Positions 1-6,906 of a stretch of DNA of 15,272 nucleotides are shown here, one piece after another. This DNA is from JBOZRQ01 sp050789255 (GTDB lineage: Bacteria; Bacillota; Sulfobacillia; Symbiobacteriales; Symbiobacteriaceae): positions 1 to 15,272 of the forward strand of contig JBOZRQ010000004.1 in assembly GCA_050789255.1 (NCBI GenBank), given 5' to 3'. Every line of letters starts with the position of its first letter. Within the stretch, counting starts at the first letter, position 1. The position numbers and the translations under genes were made by a program. The notes under the pieces are model-generated. The model made no database searches, was not told the DNA's origin, and saw only the letters and a program-made list of their open reading frames with translations.

Positions 1-110
1 AAAAGTTTGTGGCTCTCATCAAAAGAGTGTACGTCTTCGCTTGCTCTTTGCACTGTCTAGTTTTCAAGGTCCCAGTCGTTCGCCACCCGGTCTTCCGTGC
101 GGCGAGGTTC
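1..110 (-). other. rRNA operon leader (structural RNA lies beyond left edge)
   Basis: Read on the minus strand, this stretch lies downstream of two tandem promoters. It carries a CTTGAAAACTAGACAGTG element of the type found in Firmicutes rRNA leaders and spacers, and it ends in ACAAACTTTT at the window edge, where a 16S rRNA 5' end would be expected. No mature rRNA sequence is inside the window. That the next gene is 16S rather than 23S is inferred from the promoters; the leader motif alone would fit either. Confidence 0.6.
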
Positions 111-114
111 TCAG

Positions 115-142
115 GTTATCACGTTCGTTCACGTTACGTCAA
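115..142 (-). promoter_or_regulatory. rRNA operon promoter P2
   Basis: On the minus strand a -35 box TTGACG (137-142) is separated by 16 bases from a -10 box GATAAC (115-120). It lies downstream of P1 and upstream of the rRNA leader. Tandem sigma-A promoters are the usual arrangement for rrn operons in Bacillus-type bacteria. Confidence 0.6.
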
Positions 143-189
143 CCGCCAAGTTTTTCATCTCAGCGCTGTGCGTTTGAGAACAGAACGTA

Positions 190-218
190 ATCATACCAGC
201 GTCCCTCAGTCGAATCAA
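190..218 (-). promoter_or_regulatory. rRNA operon promoter P1
   Basis: On the minus strand TTGATT (213-218) and TATGAT (190-195) are separated by exactly 17 bases, a near-consensus sigma-A promoter. It begins only 11 bases beyond the 3' end of the tRNA-Gln gene. I see no terminator hairpin between the two, so tRNA transcription may also read into the rRNA operon. Confidence 0.7.
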
Positions 219-229
219 CCAACAGATTC

Positions 230-303
230 TGGTTGGGGAACTAGGATTCGAACCTAGACTAGCTGAGTCAGAGTCAGCCGGGCTACCGTTACCCCATTCC
301 CCA
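230..303 (-). tRNA. tRNA-Gln (anticodon CUG)
   Basis: A full cloverleaf can be folded on the minus strand. The acceptor stem is TGGGGAA/TTCCCCA. The D arm has a GGGT/GCCC stem. The anticodon stem GCTGA/TCAGC encloses the loop CTCTGAC, which places CTG at positions 34-36. The T stem is CTAGG/CCTAG with loop TTCGAAT, the discriminator is A and the 3' CCA is encoded. Length is 74 bases including CCA. The CUG anticodon reads CAG, the glutamine codon favoured at high GC. It lies directly upstream of the rRNA promoters on the same strand. Confidence 0.95.
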
Positions 304-339
304 GTTTTGCACTCGCACGCACCGCAGCGAGTAAACGAT

Positions 340-368
340 ACTCTATCACGTCAGCGGCACATCTACAA
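340..368 (-). promoter_or_regulatory. Candidate promoter of tRNA-Gln
   Basis: On the minus strand TTGTAG (363-368) and TAGAGT (340-345) are 17 bases apart, each matching the sigma-A consensus at four of six positions. This would start transcription about 30 bases before the mature tRNA. The match is moderate. Confidence 0.4.
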
Positions 369-428
369 GGTACCCGGGACACACAAAATTATGCCTGCTC
401 CGGACAAAATATCCCACTTTGAAACGAC

Positions 429-455
429 AAAAACGGGCGCCCAACCGGCGCCCGT
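429..455 (-). terminator. Intrinsic terminator of the DUF47 gene
   Basis: On the minus strand a 9-bp perfect stem (ACGGGCGCC/GGCGCCCGT, arms 447-455 and 433-441) with a 5-base loop is followed by TTTTTGTCGTTT. It begins 17 bases after the stop codon of the upstream minus-strand gene. GC-rich stem plus T-run is a classic Rho-independent terminator. Confidence 0.85.
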
Positions 456-471
456 CCGTTACCACCACGTA

Positions 472-1095
472 TTAGGTATTCTTGACGATGATCCCTTCCA
501 CCAGGTTGGCGAGACCCTCGAAGCGGTCGGTAACCTCTTCGAGCACCTCGTAGATCTCCTTCCACTTGATCACCGTGAGCGGATCGTAGCCGCCGGTGAA
601 CAGGTCTGCCACGACCCGGCGCAGGAGCTTGTCCCCTTCGCTCTCATACTTGTTGATTGCGATCTTGGGGCTGCGAATCTCGTCGACGTCCTTCTTGTGC
701 AGCAACGCCATCATGCGCTCCAGATCGCGGGCAGAGGCCACAATCAGGAAGGCAAACTGCGCTGATGCCTCGGTCGGCTGGCCAATCGCATAGCCCTCAA
801 GCCGTGCAGCGGCTGCCTCAATCAGATCGATGATGTTGTCCAGCTGCCGGGTGATCGCGAAGATATCCTCACGCTCGATCGGCGTGATGAAGGACTTGCC
901 CAGCCGGGAGATGATCTGGAAGGTGATCTCGTCGCCCTTCTCCTCAATCGCCTTCACACGGGCAGCCTTATCCTCTACCTGGCGGAACTCTTTGATCATG
1001 TCCTCCAGCGCCAGGGCGCCCTCCGTGATATTGCGTGCCGCCTCTTCGAAGAGGATAAAGTATTGCTCGTCTTTTGGCAGAAAGTTAAAGGCCAC
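472..1095 (-). CDS. DUF47 family / PhoU-like phosphate transport regulator
   Basis: The 207-residue product matches the DUF47 (TIGR00153, B. subtilis YkaA-like) family in length and character. It is soluble and almost wholly helical, opening with an N-terminal FNFLPKDEQYF segment, and has the acidic and Glu/Asp-rich helices typical of PhoU-like bundles. Family members usually sit beside a low-affinity phosphate transporter (Pit) and are thought to modulate it; no pit gene is present here. The start is GTG, chosen because AAGGAGATG lies at the right distance upstream. The gene appears to be monocistronic, with its own extended -10 promoter and a strong terminator. The family call is from recognition; the transport role is inferred from family context. 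Confidence 0.85.
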   Translation of the reverse strand: MAFNFLPKDEQYFILFEEAARNITEGALALEDMIKEFRQVEDKAARVKAIEEKGDEITFQIISRLGKSFITPIEREDIFAITRQLDNIIDLIEAAAARLEGYAIGQPTEASAQFAFLIVASARDLERMMALLHKKDVDEIRSPKIAINKYESEGDKLLRRVVADLFTGGYDPLTVIKWKEIYEVLEEVTDRFEGLANLVEGIIVKNT

Positions 1096-1118
1096 GATTG
1101 CACATCTCCTTCAGTTCG

Positions 1119-1127
1119 AGTATAGCA
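1119..1127 (-). promoter_or_regulatory. Extended -10 promoter for the DUF47 gene
   Basis: On the minus strand TGCTATACT forms an extended -10 element (TGn plus TATACT, -10 box at 1119-1124). It lies about 24 bases upstream of the GTG start. No good -35 box is seen at 16-18 bases, which is common for extended -10 promoters. Confidence 0.45.
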
Positions 1128-1151
1128 CGCGATGCAGTTACTATATAGACG

Positions 1152-1182
1152 AAACACAGGATGCCAATAGCACCCTGTGTTT
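1152..1182 (-). terminator. Hairpin terminator after the duplicated-domain protein gene
   Basis: A 13-bp stem with one G-T wobble (1152-1164 paired with 1170-1182) and a 5-base loop starts 16 bases after the upstream stop codon. It is followed on the minus strand by CGTCTATATAG, only weakly T-rich, although the stem itself ends in TTT. It separates that gene from the DUF47 gene's promoter. Confidence 0.65.
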
Positions 1183-1198
1183 GTCTGAGATTGAACTA

Positions 1199-2140
1199 CT
1201 AGCGGGAGCGGATCCAAACCCGATGGTTTCGATCATCCGACTGATCGGCGTATTGAAGTCCCAGCTTTGCGCAGGCCGCCACGCCGCCGCCCGTGAAGTA
1301 CCGGTACACGTCATCGTGCAGGACGCCGAACGTGCCCATGATCTGGGGGATCTCGGTGCCCCACCCGGGCGAGGTGACGGTGTAGCCGTCCAGGTCCTCC
1401 ACCATGGTGGTGCTGGCGTAGAGGATCTGCCGGGACTGTGCCAGGCTCTGCGCGTAGGCCAAGGCGTTGCCGTAGCCGTTCCGGTCCCGCAGCTTGTCGT
1501 AGTGACCGCTGCCCTCCCAGACCTTGTAGAAAAAGTGGCCGAGGTCCTCGGGCTCGTCGCCGCGGAACTTGGCGAACCCGATGGAGCAGACCACCGCCGA
1601 GGCCACCGCCGTCCGCCGGTGAGCAGCGAGGCTCTGCGGGGAAAATGCGGGCTGGGTGACCGGATCGCCAGCCAGGGCGCCGCCCCCGGTGTTGCGGATG
1701 ACCATCCACTCCCGGTCGGTGCCAATGGTGTAGGTCACGTCGAGTCCCAGTTCCTGACCGGAGAGCCGCCACAGCGTCTCCATGCAGGCCTCGACATCCA
1801 GGCGGGTCACTCCGTGGTAACCCAGCACATCGTCATGGTTGGTCAGCATCGTGGCCGACTCCACGACGATGCTGGCCGCCTCCCGCCGAACCGAGACGTC
1901 GTCGCACCAGCCCCAGCGATCCAGCAGGTGGCGCGAGGCGAATGCGGCGGCACTGACCGGGCGAAGTCGGCGGTACTCCCCGGAGTGCCGGTACGACTCG
2001 AACAGGAACCGGCCGACTTCCTCCGGTGTCGCCCCGCGGGTCAGCCCGTAGCCGATGGCCCGGATCAAGCCCCGGACGGCGCCCTCCCGCCGCTCTCGGA
2101 GCAGCTCATCGACGCTGTACTGGACGATCGCCTGCAGCAT
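1199..2140 (-). CDS. Unknown protein with two homologous halves
   Basis: I recognise no family. The 313-residue product is soluble, with no signal peptide or membrane helix, and is an internal duplication. Residues 29-60 (IGYGLTRG...SGEYRRLR) align without gaps to 187-218 (IGFAKFRG...SGHYDKLR), with 13 of 32 identical including the core PE..G.F and SG.Y..LR. Both halves end in a similar basic/hydrophobic strand (WMVIR near 145-149, RVWIR near 307-311). Residues 150-175 look like a linker. The ATG at 2140 is chosen because GGGGAGG lies 8 bases upstream; a GTG at 2167 lacks a binding site. The gene follows pyc by 73 bases on the same strand, so co-transcription is possible. The repeated fold could bind a ligand at the interface, but that is a guess. 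Confidence 0.75.
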   Translation of the reverse strand: MLQAIVQYSVDELLRERREGAVRGLIRAIGYGLTRGATPEEVGRFLFESYRHSGEYRRLRPVSAAAFASRHLLDRWGWCDDVSVRREAASIVVESATMLTNHDDVLGYHGVTRLDVEACMETLWRLSGQELGLDVTYTIGTDREWMVIRNTGGGALAGDPVTQPAFSPQSLAAHRRTAVASAVVCSIGFAKFRGDEPEDLGHFFYKVWEGSGHYDKLRDRNGYGNALAYAQSLAQSRQILYASTTMVEDLDGYTVTSPGWGTEIPQIMGTFGVLHDDVYRYFTGGGVAACAKLGLQYADQSDDRNHRVWIRSR

Positions 2141-2152
2141 CTTCTCATCCTC

Positions 2153-2199
2153 CCCGACGACTAACACATCTAACTAGTAATACGTGTAAAGTCGTCGGG
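2153..2199 (-). other. Intergenic hairpin touching the downstream ribosome binding site
   Basis: Arms 2153-2162 (cccgacgact) and 2190-2199 (agtcgtcggg) are perfect 10-bp complements. A further ACAC/GTGT pairing lies inside them, and the loop is about 16 bases. On the minus strand the hairpin sits between the pyc stop and the next start. Its 3' arm includes three of the G residues of the GGGGAGG ribosome binding site. No T-run follows, so it is not an ordinary terminator. Confidence 0.6.
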
Positions 2200-2213
2200 A
2201 GTTCGGTTTGGCG

Positions 2214-5200
2214 TTAAACCTCCATCGAGACCAGCAGGTCTCCGGCCTCCACCAGATCGCCCACCTTTACCAACACCTCTGTGACCACACCGGTGCGGGG
2301 AGCGGAGAGCACGGTCTCCATCTTCATCGCCTCGGTCACGACCAGCTGCATCCCCTTCTCGACCTTGTCGCCGGGTGCGACCAGGACCTTCAGCACCTTG
2401 CCGGGCATGGAGGCAGGAACGTGACCGGGGTTGCCCTTCTGGGCCCGGGGGCGCCGCGCCCCGGTGGCCTTGGCCCGGGTGTCGGCGACACGGACCTCGC
2501 GCGCCTGGCCGTTCAGCTCAAACAGAATGTCCCGGGTGCCGTCCGGCCGCGGGTCGCCGATGTTCGTCAGCTTGATGATCAGCGTCTTGCCGGGCTCGAT
2601 CTCCACTGCGGTCTCCTCGCCCTGGCGCAGGCCGTAGAAGAAGGTGAGCGTATCCATGACGCTGGTGTCGCTGTACTCCTCCCGGTGCTGCTCCAGTTCG
2701 GCCACAGAGCCGGGGAAGAGGATCTCGGAGAGCACCTCGCGCCGGGTCACATCACGCCCAAGGCGCTCAGCCAGCGACGAAGATTGGGCGTCGAAGTCCA
2801 CCGGCGGCAGCAGTTCGCCGGGGCGGACCGAGATCGGCGTCTTGCCCTTGAGCACGACCCGCTGCAGCTCCTCCGGCCAGCCCCCGGGGGGCTGCCCCAT
2901 GTAGCCCGTGAGCATCTGCACCACCGATTCGGGAAAGGCCAGCTCCTCGCCCCGGCTCAGGATGTTCTCCGGGGTGAGATCGTTCTTGACCATAAACAGG
3001 GCGAAATCGCCCACCGCCTTGCTGGACGGCGTGACCTTCACGATGTCCCCGAGCAGCTGATTGGCCGTCCGGTACGCCTTGACCACCTCGGGCCAGCGGG
3101 CGCCGAGCCCCAGCGCCTCCGCCTGCTGGCGCAGGTTGGAGTACTGCCCGCCGGGCATCTCGTGTAGGTACACGTCGGCGGAACCGGCGACCAGGCCGCT
3201 CTCCCAGGGCTGGTAGAGCTTGCGGGCCTCCTGCCAGTAGTCGGCCAGGACCTGCAGGTCCGCCAGGTCAAAGCCGGTGTCCCGCTCATCGCCCATCAGC
3301 GAGGCCACCACAGCGTTTAGCGACGGCTGCGAGGTGATGCCCGAGAGCGAGGAGAGCGCCAGGTCGACCACGTCAACGCCGGCCTCGCAGGCCTTGAGCA
3401 CCATGGCAACCCCGGTGCCGCCGGTATCATGCGTGTGCAGATGGATCGGCAGCCCCACCTCCTCCTTCAGCGCCCGGACCAGCAGCGCCGCCGCGTTCGG
3501 CCTGAGGAGGCCGCTCATATCCTTGATGCCGATGATGTGGGCGCCGGCCCGCTCCATCTCCCTGGCGAGGTCGAGGTAATACCTCAAGCTGTACTTACTG
3601 CGCCTGGGGTCCATGATGTCCCCCGTATAGCAGAAGGCCGCCTCCGCCACCTTGCCGGTCTCACGCACCGCCTCGATCGCCGTGCGCATGTTGGGCATCC
3701 AGTTGAGGCTGTCGAAGATCCGGAAGATATCCATGCCGGCAGCGGCCGTCTCACGGACGAACTCCCTGATCACGTTGTCCGGGTAGCTGGCGTAGCCCAG
3801 GGCGTTAGCGCCCCGGAGCAGCATCTGAAACGGGATGTTCGGAATCTGGCGGCGCAGCTCTGCCAGGCGCTCCCAGGGATCCTCCTTGAGGAAGCGCAGG
3901 GCCGTGTCGTAGGTGGCGCCGCCCCACATCTCCAGGGAGTAGAGGTTGGGGGCGAGCCGGGCCGTAGCCCCGGCCACCGCCAGCAACTCCTTGGTGCGCA
4001 TGCGGGTCGCCAGCAGCGACTGATGTCCGTCGCGCATGGTGGTATCGGTAATCAGAAGCCGCCGCTGATTGCGGGTCCATTCGGCAAAGGCCTCCGGCCC
4101 CTGCTCCAGCAAAATCGACCGGGCGCCGCCCGGGACCGGCCCATCCACCTGCGGCGGATGGATCTTCCCGAGGTTGGGCTTCTTGGCGCCCGCCGGCACG
4201 CCTGCGCCGCCGTTGACCACGACATGGCCGATGTAGCGCAGCAACTTGGTGCCCCGGTCCCGCCGGGTCGGGAATTGGAACAGCTCGGGGGTGTCCGCCA
4301 GGAAGCCGGTATCGATCTGCCCGGCGAGGAAGCGCGGGTGCTGCACCACGTTGATCAAAAACGGGATGTTGGTCTTGACGCCGCGGATGCGGAACTCCTG
4401 TAGCGTCCGGTGCATCTTGGCGGAGGCCGCCTTAAAGTCCAGCCCCCAGGTGCAGACCTTCACCAGCATCGAGTCGTAGTGCGGGCTGACCACGGCGCCG
4501 GTGTAGCCGTTGCCGGAGTCGAGCCGCACGCCGTTGCCGCCGCCGGACCGATAGGCCACGATGCGGCCCGTGTCGGGCATGAAGTTATTGGCGGGGTCCT
4601 CGGTGGTCACCCGGCACTGAATGGCATAGCCCCGCCGCTCGATCTGGGCCTGGGAGGGCGCCCCCAGCGCCTGGTCGAGCCGGGCGCCCTCCGCGATGCG
4701 AATCTGCGCCTGCACGATGTCCAGGCCGGTGATCATCTCCGTGATGGTGTGCTCCACCTGGATGCGCGGGTTGACCTCCATGAAGTAGTAGCGCCCGCTG
4801 GCATCCACCAGGAACTCCACGGTGCCGGCGTTGACGTACCCGGTGCGGGCCATCAATCGGACGGCTGCCGAGCAGATCTCGTGGCGCTGTCCATCGGTCA
4901 GGGCGAGCGACGGGGCGATCTCCACCACCTTCTGGTGGCGCCGCTGCACGGAGCAGTCGCGCTCGAAGAGATGGACCACGCTGCCGTGGCTGTCGGCCAC
5001 CACCTGCACCTCGATGTGGCGGGGGCTCTCAATGTACTTCTCCAGGTAGACGGAGGCGTTGCCAAAGGCGGCCTTGGCCTCGGAGCCGGCCCGTTCGATG
5101 GCATCCCGCAGCTCCGCCTCGGTGCGCACGACCCGCATGCCGCGCCCGCCGCCGCCGGAGACCGCCTTGACGATGACCGGGTAGCCGCACCCCCGGGCGA

Positions 5201-5648
5201 AGGCCACCGCCTCCTCCACTGAGCCGACGGGACCATCGGTGCCGGCTGGAACGGGGAGCCCTGCGTCCAGGGCCATCTGCCGGGCGGCGACCTTGTCGCC
5301 GAACATGCGCAGGTGATTGGGCTTGGGTCCGATGAAGGCAATGCCGTGCTGCTCACAGAGCCTGGCAAACTCAGCGTTCTCGGAGAGGAAGCCGTAGCCC
5401 GGATGGATTGCATCCACGTTATGGCGCACGGCGAGGGCGACGATCCCCTCCATGTCGAGGTAGGCCTCGATCGGCCCCTTCCCCTCCCCGACGAGGTACG
5501 CCTCGTCAGCCTTGTACCGGTGCAAGGAGAGACTGTCTTGTTCGCTGTAGATGGCCACAGTCTGCTTACCTAGCTCGGTGCAGGCACGGAAGATCCGTAT
5601 GGCAATCTCGCCGCGATTGGCGACGAGGATGCGCTGAAATTCGGCCAT
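2214..5648 (-). CDS. pyc: Pyruvate carboxylase, single-chain
   Basis: The 1144-residue enzyme carboxylates pyruvate to oxaloacetate using ATP, bicarbonate and biotin, the main anaplerotic step into the TCA cycle. All parts are in normal order. The biotin carboxylase (about 1-450) has HPGYGFLSE at 82-90, the ATP-grasp glycine loop at 165-171 and catalytic E291/N293/R295. The carboxyltransferase (about 530-830) has D535 of the DTTMRDGHQS motif, the carbamylated lysine K709 in GIKDMSG and metal ligands H738 and H740. A central allosteric/tetramerisation region follows, then a C-terminal biotinyl domain with EAMKM, biotin on K1109, 35 residues from the end. Length is typical. The ATG start is preceded by AAGGAG. 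I could not pick a convincing promoter in the upstream 144 bases. Confidence 0.98.
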   Translation of the reverse strand: MAEFQRILVANRGEIAIRIFRACTELGKQTVAIYSEQDSLSLHRYKADEAYLVGEGKGPIEAYLDMEGIVALAVRHNVDAIHPGYGFLSENAEFARLCEQHGIAFIGPKPNHLRMFGDKVAARQMALDAGLPVPAGTDGPVGSVEEAVAFARGCGYPVIVKAVSGGGGRGMRVVRTEAELRDAIERAGSEAKAAFGNASVYLEKYIESPRHIEVQVVADSHGSVVHLFERDCSVQRRHQKVVEIAPSLALTDGQRHEICSAAVRLMARTGYVNAGTVEFLVDASGRYYFMEVNPRIQVEHTITEMITGLDIVQAQIRIAEGARLDQALGAPSQAQIERRGYAIQCRVTTEDPANNFMPDTGRIVAYRSGGGNGVRLDSGNGYTGAVVSPHYDSMLVKVCTWGLDFKAASAKMHRTLQEFRIRGVKTNIPFLINVVQHPRFLAGQIDTGFLADTPELFQFPTRRDRGTKLLRYIGHVVVNGGAGVPAGAKKPNLGKIHPPQVDGPVPGGARSILLEQGPEAFAEWTRNQRRLLITDTTMRDGHQSLLATRMRTKELLAVAGATARLAPNLYSLEMWGGATYDTALRFLKEDPWERLAELRRQIPNIPFQMLLRGANALGYASYPDNVIREFVRETAAAGMDIFRIFDSLNWMPNMRTAIEAVRETGKVAEAAFCYTGDIMDPRRSKYSLRYYLDLAREMERAGAHIIGIKDMSGLLRPNAAALLVRALKEEVGLPIHLHTHDTGGTGVAMVLKACEAGVDVVDLALSSLSGITSQPSLNAVVASLMGDERDTGFDLADLQVLADYWQEARKLYQPWESGLVAGSADVYLHEMPGGQYSNLRQQAEALGLGARWPEVVKAYRTANQLLGDIVKVTPSSKAVGDFALFMVKNDLTPENILSRGEELAFPESVVQMLTGYMGQPPGGWPEELQRVVLKGKTPISVRPGELLPPVDFDAQSSSLAERLGRDVTRREVLSEILFPGSVAELEQHREEYSDTSVMDTLTFFYGLRQGEETAVEIEPGKTLIIKLTNIGDPRPDGTRDILFELNGQAREVRVADTRAKATGARRPRAQKGNPGHVPASMPGKVLKVLVAPGDKVEKGMQLVVTEAMKMETVLSAPRTGVVTEVLVKVGDLVEAGDLLVSMEV

Positions 5649-5792
5649 TTCACTTCTCTCCTTTGCTTAGTTAAAGCCGAAGGATTCGCCATATTCATTG
5701 GCCCTCCTGCCGGATATCAAACAACTTTTATAACTCATACGTTGGAATGAGACCACCCTCCGCCTCTGGGAGGAGAAAGAGGGCTCCTACGC

Positions 5793-6062
5793 ATGAACCT
5801 GACGATCCATCCCAACCTGACCTGCCTTAGCGGCTTCGTCGTGCCGGCAGAGCAGATCGGGTTCATTCAGCGGGGAACCCACCGCCTGATTGGCGTGAAC
5901 GGTCAGGTGCTGGCCTCTTTGCGCTCAAACACGATCGACTTGAACGCCCTGGTCGGGCGTTTTGTCACCGTTTGCGGTGTGAGCGAGGGCGTGATCGAGG
6001 GCGTGCTCTCCCTGAACGTCACGGTCGTGCCGCAGAGCCGAGGGGGCTTTGGTGCCATCTAA
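5793..6062 (+). CDS. Small OB-fold-like protein, unknown role
   Basis: The 89-residue product has no membrane segment. Its second half has the strand rhythm of an OB fold: a short strand with L-R-S, then IDLNALVGRFVTVCGV, a turn, and a final VLSLNVTVV strand. Such beta-barrels bind nucleic acid or metals in many small bacterial proteins, but no specific family is recognised. An AGAGG ribosome binding site lies 10 bases before the ATG, with a stronger GGGAGGAG further up at 5768-5775. It is divergent from pyc and convergent with the membrane protein gene to its right. Coding is supported by the binding site, the position between regulatory regions and the hairpin just after the stop. Confidence 0.7.
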   Translation: MNLTIHPNLTCLSGFVVPAEQIGFIQRGTHRLIGVNGQVLASLRSNTIDLNALVGRFVTVCGVSEGVIEGVLSLNVTVVPQSRGGFGAI

Positions 6063-6067
6063 TGCAA

Positions 6068-6102
6068 ACAGGGCGGGACCTTCTGTGGAGGTCCCGCCCT
6101 GT
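6068..6102. terminator. Bidirectional terminator-like hairpin
   Basis: A perfect 14-bp stem (6068-6081 with 6089-6102, ACAGGGCGGGACCT and its complement) has a 7-base loop. It lies between two convergent genes, 5 bases after the plus-strand stop and 3 bases after the minus-strand stop. On the minus strand it is followed by TTGCATT, on the plus strand by CTGCTATG, so it probably works better for the minus-strand gene. Confidence 0.8.
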
Positions 6103-6105
6103 CTG

Positions 6106-6765
6106 CTATGCGCCAACCGTGCTCTTGGGCCGCTTGCCCCGTGTCGACTGGAAGACACCCAGGGAGAGCAGCAGAATGCCTGCGGTTTGGGTGAAATAGA
6201 AGAGGCCGGAGATGTTCGCCAGGCCCGATGCGCTCCCGCCGGAGGCGAAGAGCAGGGTGCCCAAGGCGATCCAGATGTTGTAGAGCCCCTTCGTCTTGTA
6301 GAAGGACCACGCCGCACCGCCAAAGATCAGCAGCGAACCGACGATGTTCTGAATCAGGAATGGCACCTTGATCTGCCAGGTGGGCGCCTTGCCAAAGCCA
6401 GCCGCAGCGGTTGGCCCGTCTCCTGCCGTGAGCACCGTAGCCACGATTACCAGCAGCGAGAGGACGGCCACCGAGATCAATGCAGCCTTGCCCCACTTGG
6501 GCGAGAAGAGGTACGCCGTGCCGACGGCCAGGAAGCCTACGGTGCTGCTGCCGCAGATCCAGTAGAGCCACCAGAGCGGGAAGGGCACCGTACCGTCGGG
6601 GGAAAGCTTGTGGTAGACCTCGGGGTAGGCGGCCATGGCGAGGATGAACAGCCCCAGGGCGTAGTACAGGGTGTGCGACCGCGGACGGGCCGTGTACTGC
6701 TTTAGCAGCATACCGCCCATGGCTATGGAGAGCGCGACGAGCGTGATGTTAGCGACGAGCGCCAA
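6106..6765 (-). CDS. Seven-helix integral membrane protein, unknown function
   Basis: No family is recognised. The 219 residues form seven hydrophobic segments, roughly 3-22, 32-50, 63-87, 94-114, 133-155, 160-180 and 187-206, with short loops and a basic C-terminal tail (TRGKRPK), which suggests a cytoplasmic C terminus and an outside N terminus. Aromatic-rich helix 3 (PFPLWWLYWICG) and the YPEVYHKLSPDG loop before it are the most distinctive parts. The start is taken as TTG at 6765 because GGGAGGAAACCCC places GGAGG 7 bases before it. An ATG 15 bases upstream in frame would put that binding site inside the coding region, and has none of its own. The gene appears to stand alone with its own promoter and terminator. 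Confidence 0.8.
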   Translation of the reverse strand: MALVANITLVALSIAMGGMLLKQYTARPRSHTLYYALGLFILAMAAYPEVYHKLSPDGTVPFPLWWLYWICGSSTVGFLAVGTAYLFSPKWGKAALISVAVLSLLVIVATVLTAGDGPTAAAGFGKAPTWQIKVPFLIQNIVGSLLIFGGAAWSFYKTKGLYNIWIALGTLLFASGGSASGLANISGLFYFTQTAGILLLSLGVFQSTRGKRPKSTVGA

Positions 6766-6807
6766 GGGGTTTCCTCCCATGCCAAGACATAAGTTATACC
6801 GAACAAA

Positions 6808-6836
6808 ATGGTACGGGCGGGGACCACAAAAGTCAA
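6808..6836 (-). promoter_or_regulatory. Promoter for the seven-helix membrane protein gene
   Basis: On the minus strand TTGACT (6831-6836) and TACCAT (6808-6813) are 17 bases apart, matching the sigma-A consensus at five and four positions. It lies about 45 bases upstream of the TTG start, in the gap shared with the divergent PLP-enzyme gene. Confidence 0.55.
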
Positions 6837-6906
6837 TTGCGGCAGGGAGAATAATCAGGTTTCCAGAACCGCTAGCAAGGAAGTCCACCTGCGGAGGAGA
6901 TTCACA

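Noticed and set aside
830..2164. Long plus-strand open frame (444 codons) opposite the DUF47 and duplicated-protein genes
   Set aside because: It lies antisense to two well-supported minus-strand genes, has low-complexity His/Gly/Pro/Val-rich composition typical of a GC-rich shadow frame, and has no sensible ribosome binding site.
2208..5222. Several long plus-strand frames opposite pyruvate carboxylase
   Set aside because: They are the antisense of a fully recognised enzyme and show the Leu/His/Gly/Arg-rich composition expected of such shadows.
5732..5756. Dyad CTCAT...ATGAG between pyc and the OB-like gene as an operator
   Set aside because: The arms are only five bases with an uneven spacer, and I could not place it relative to a convincing promoter.
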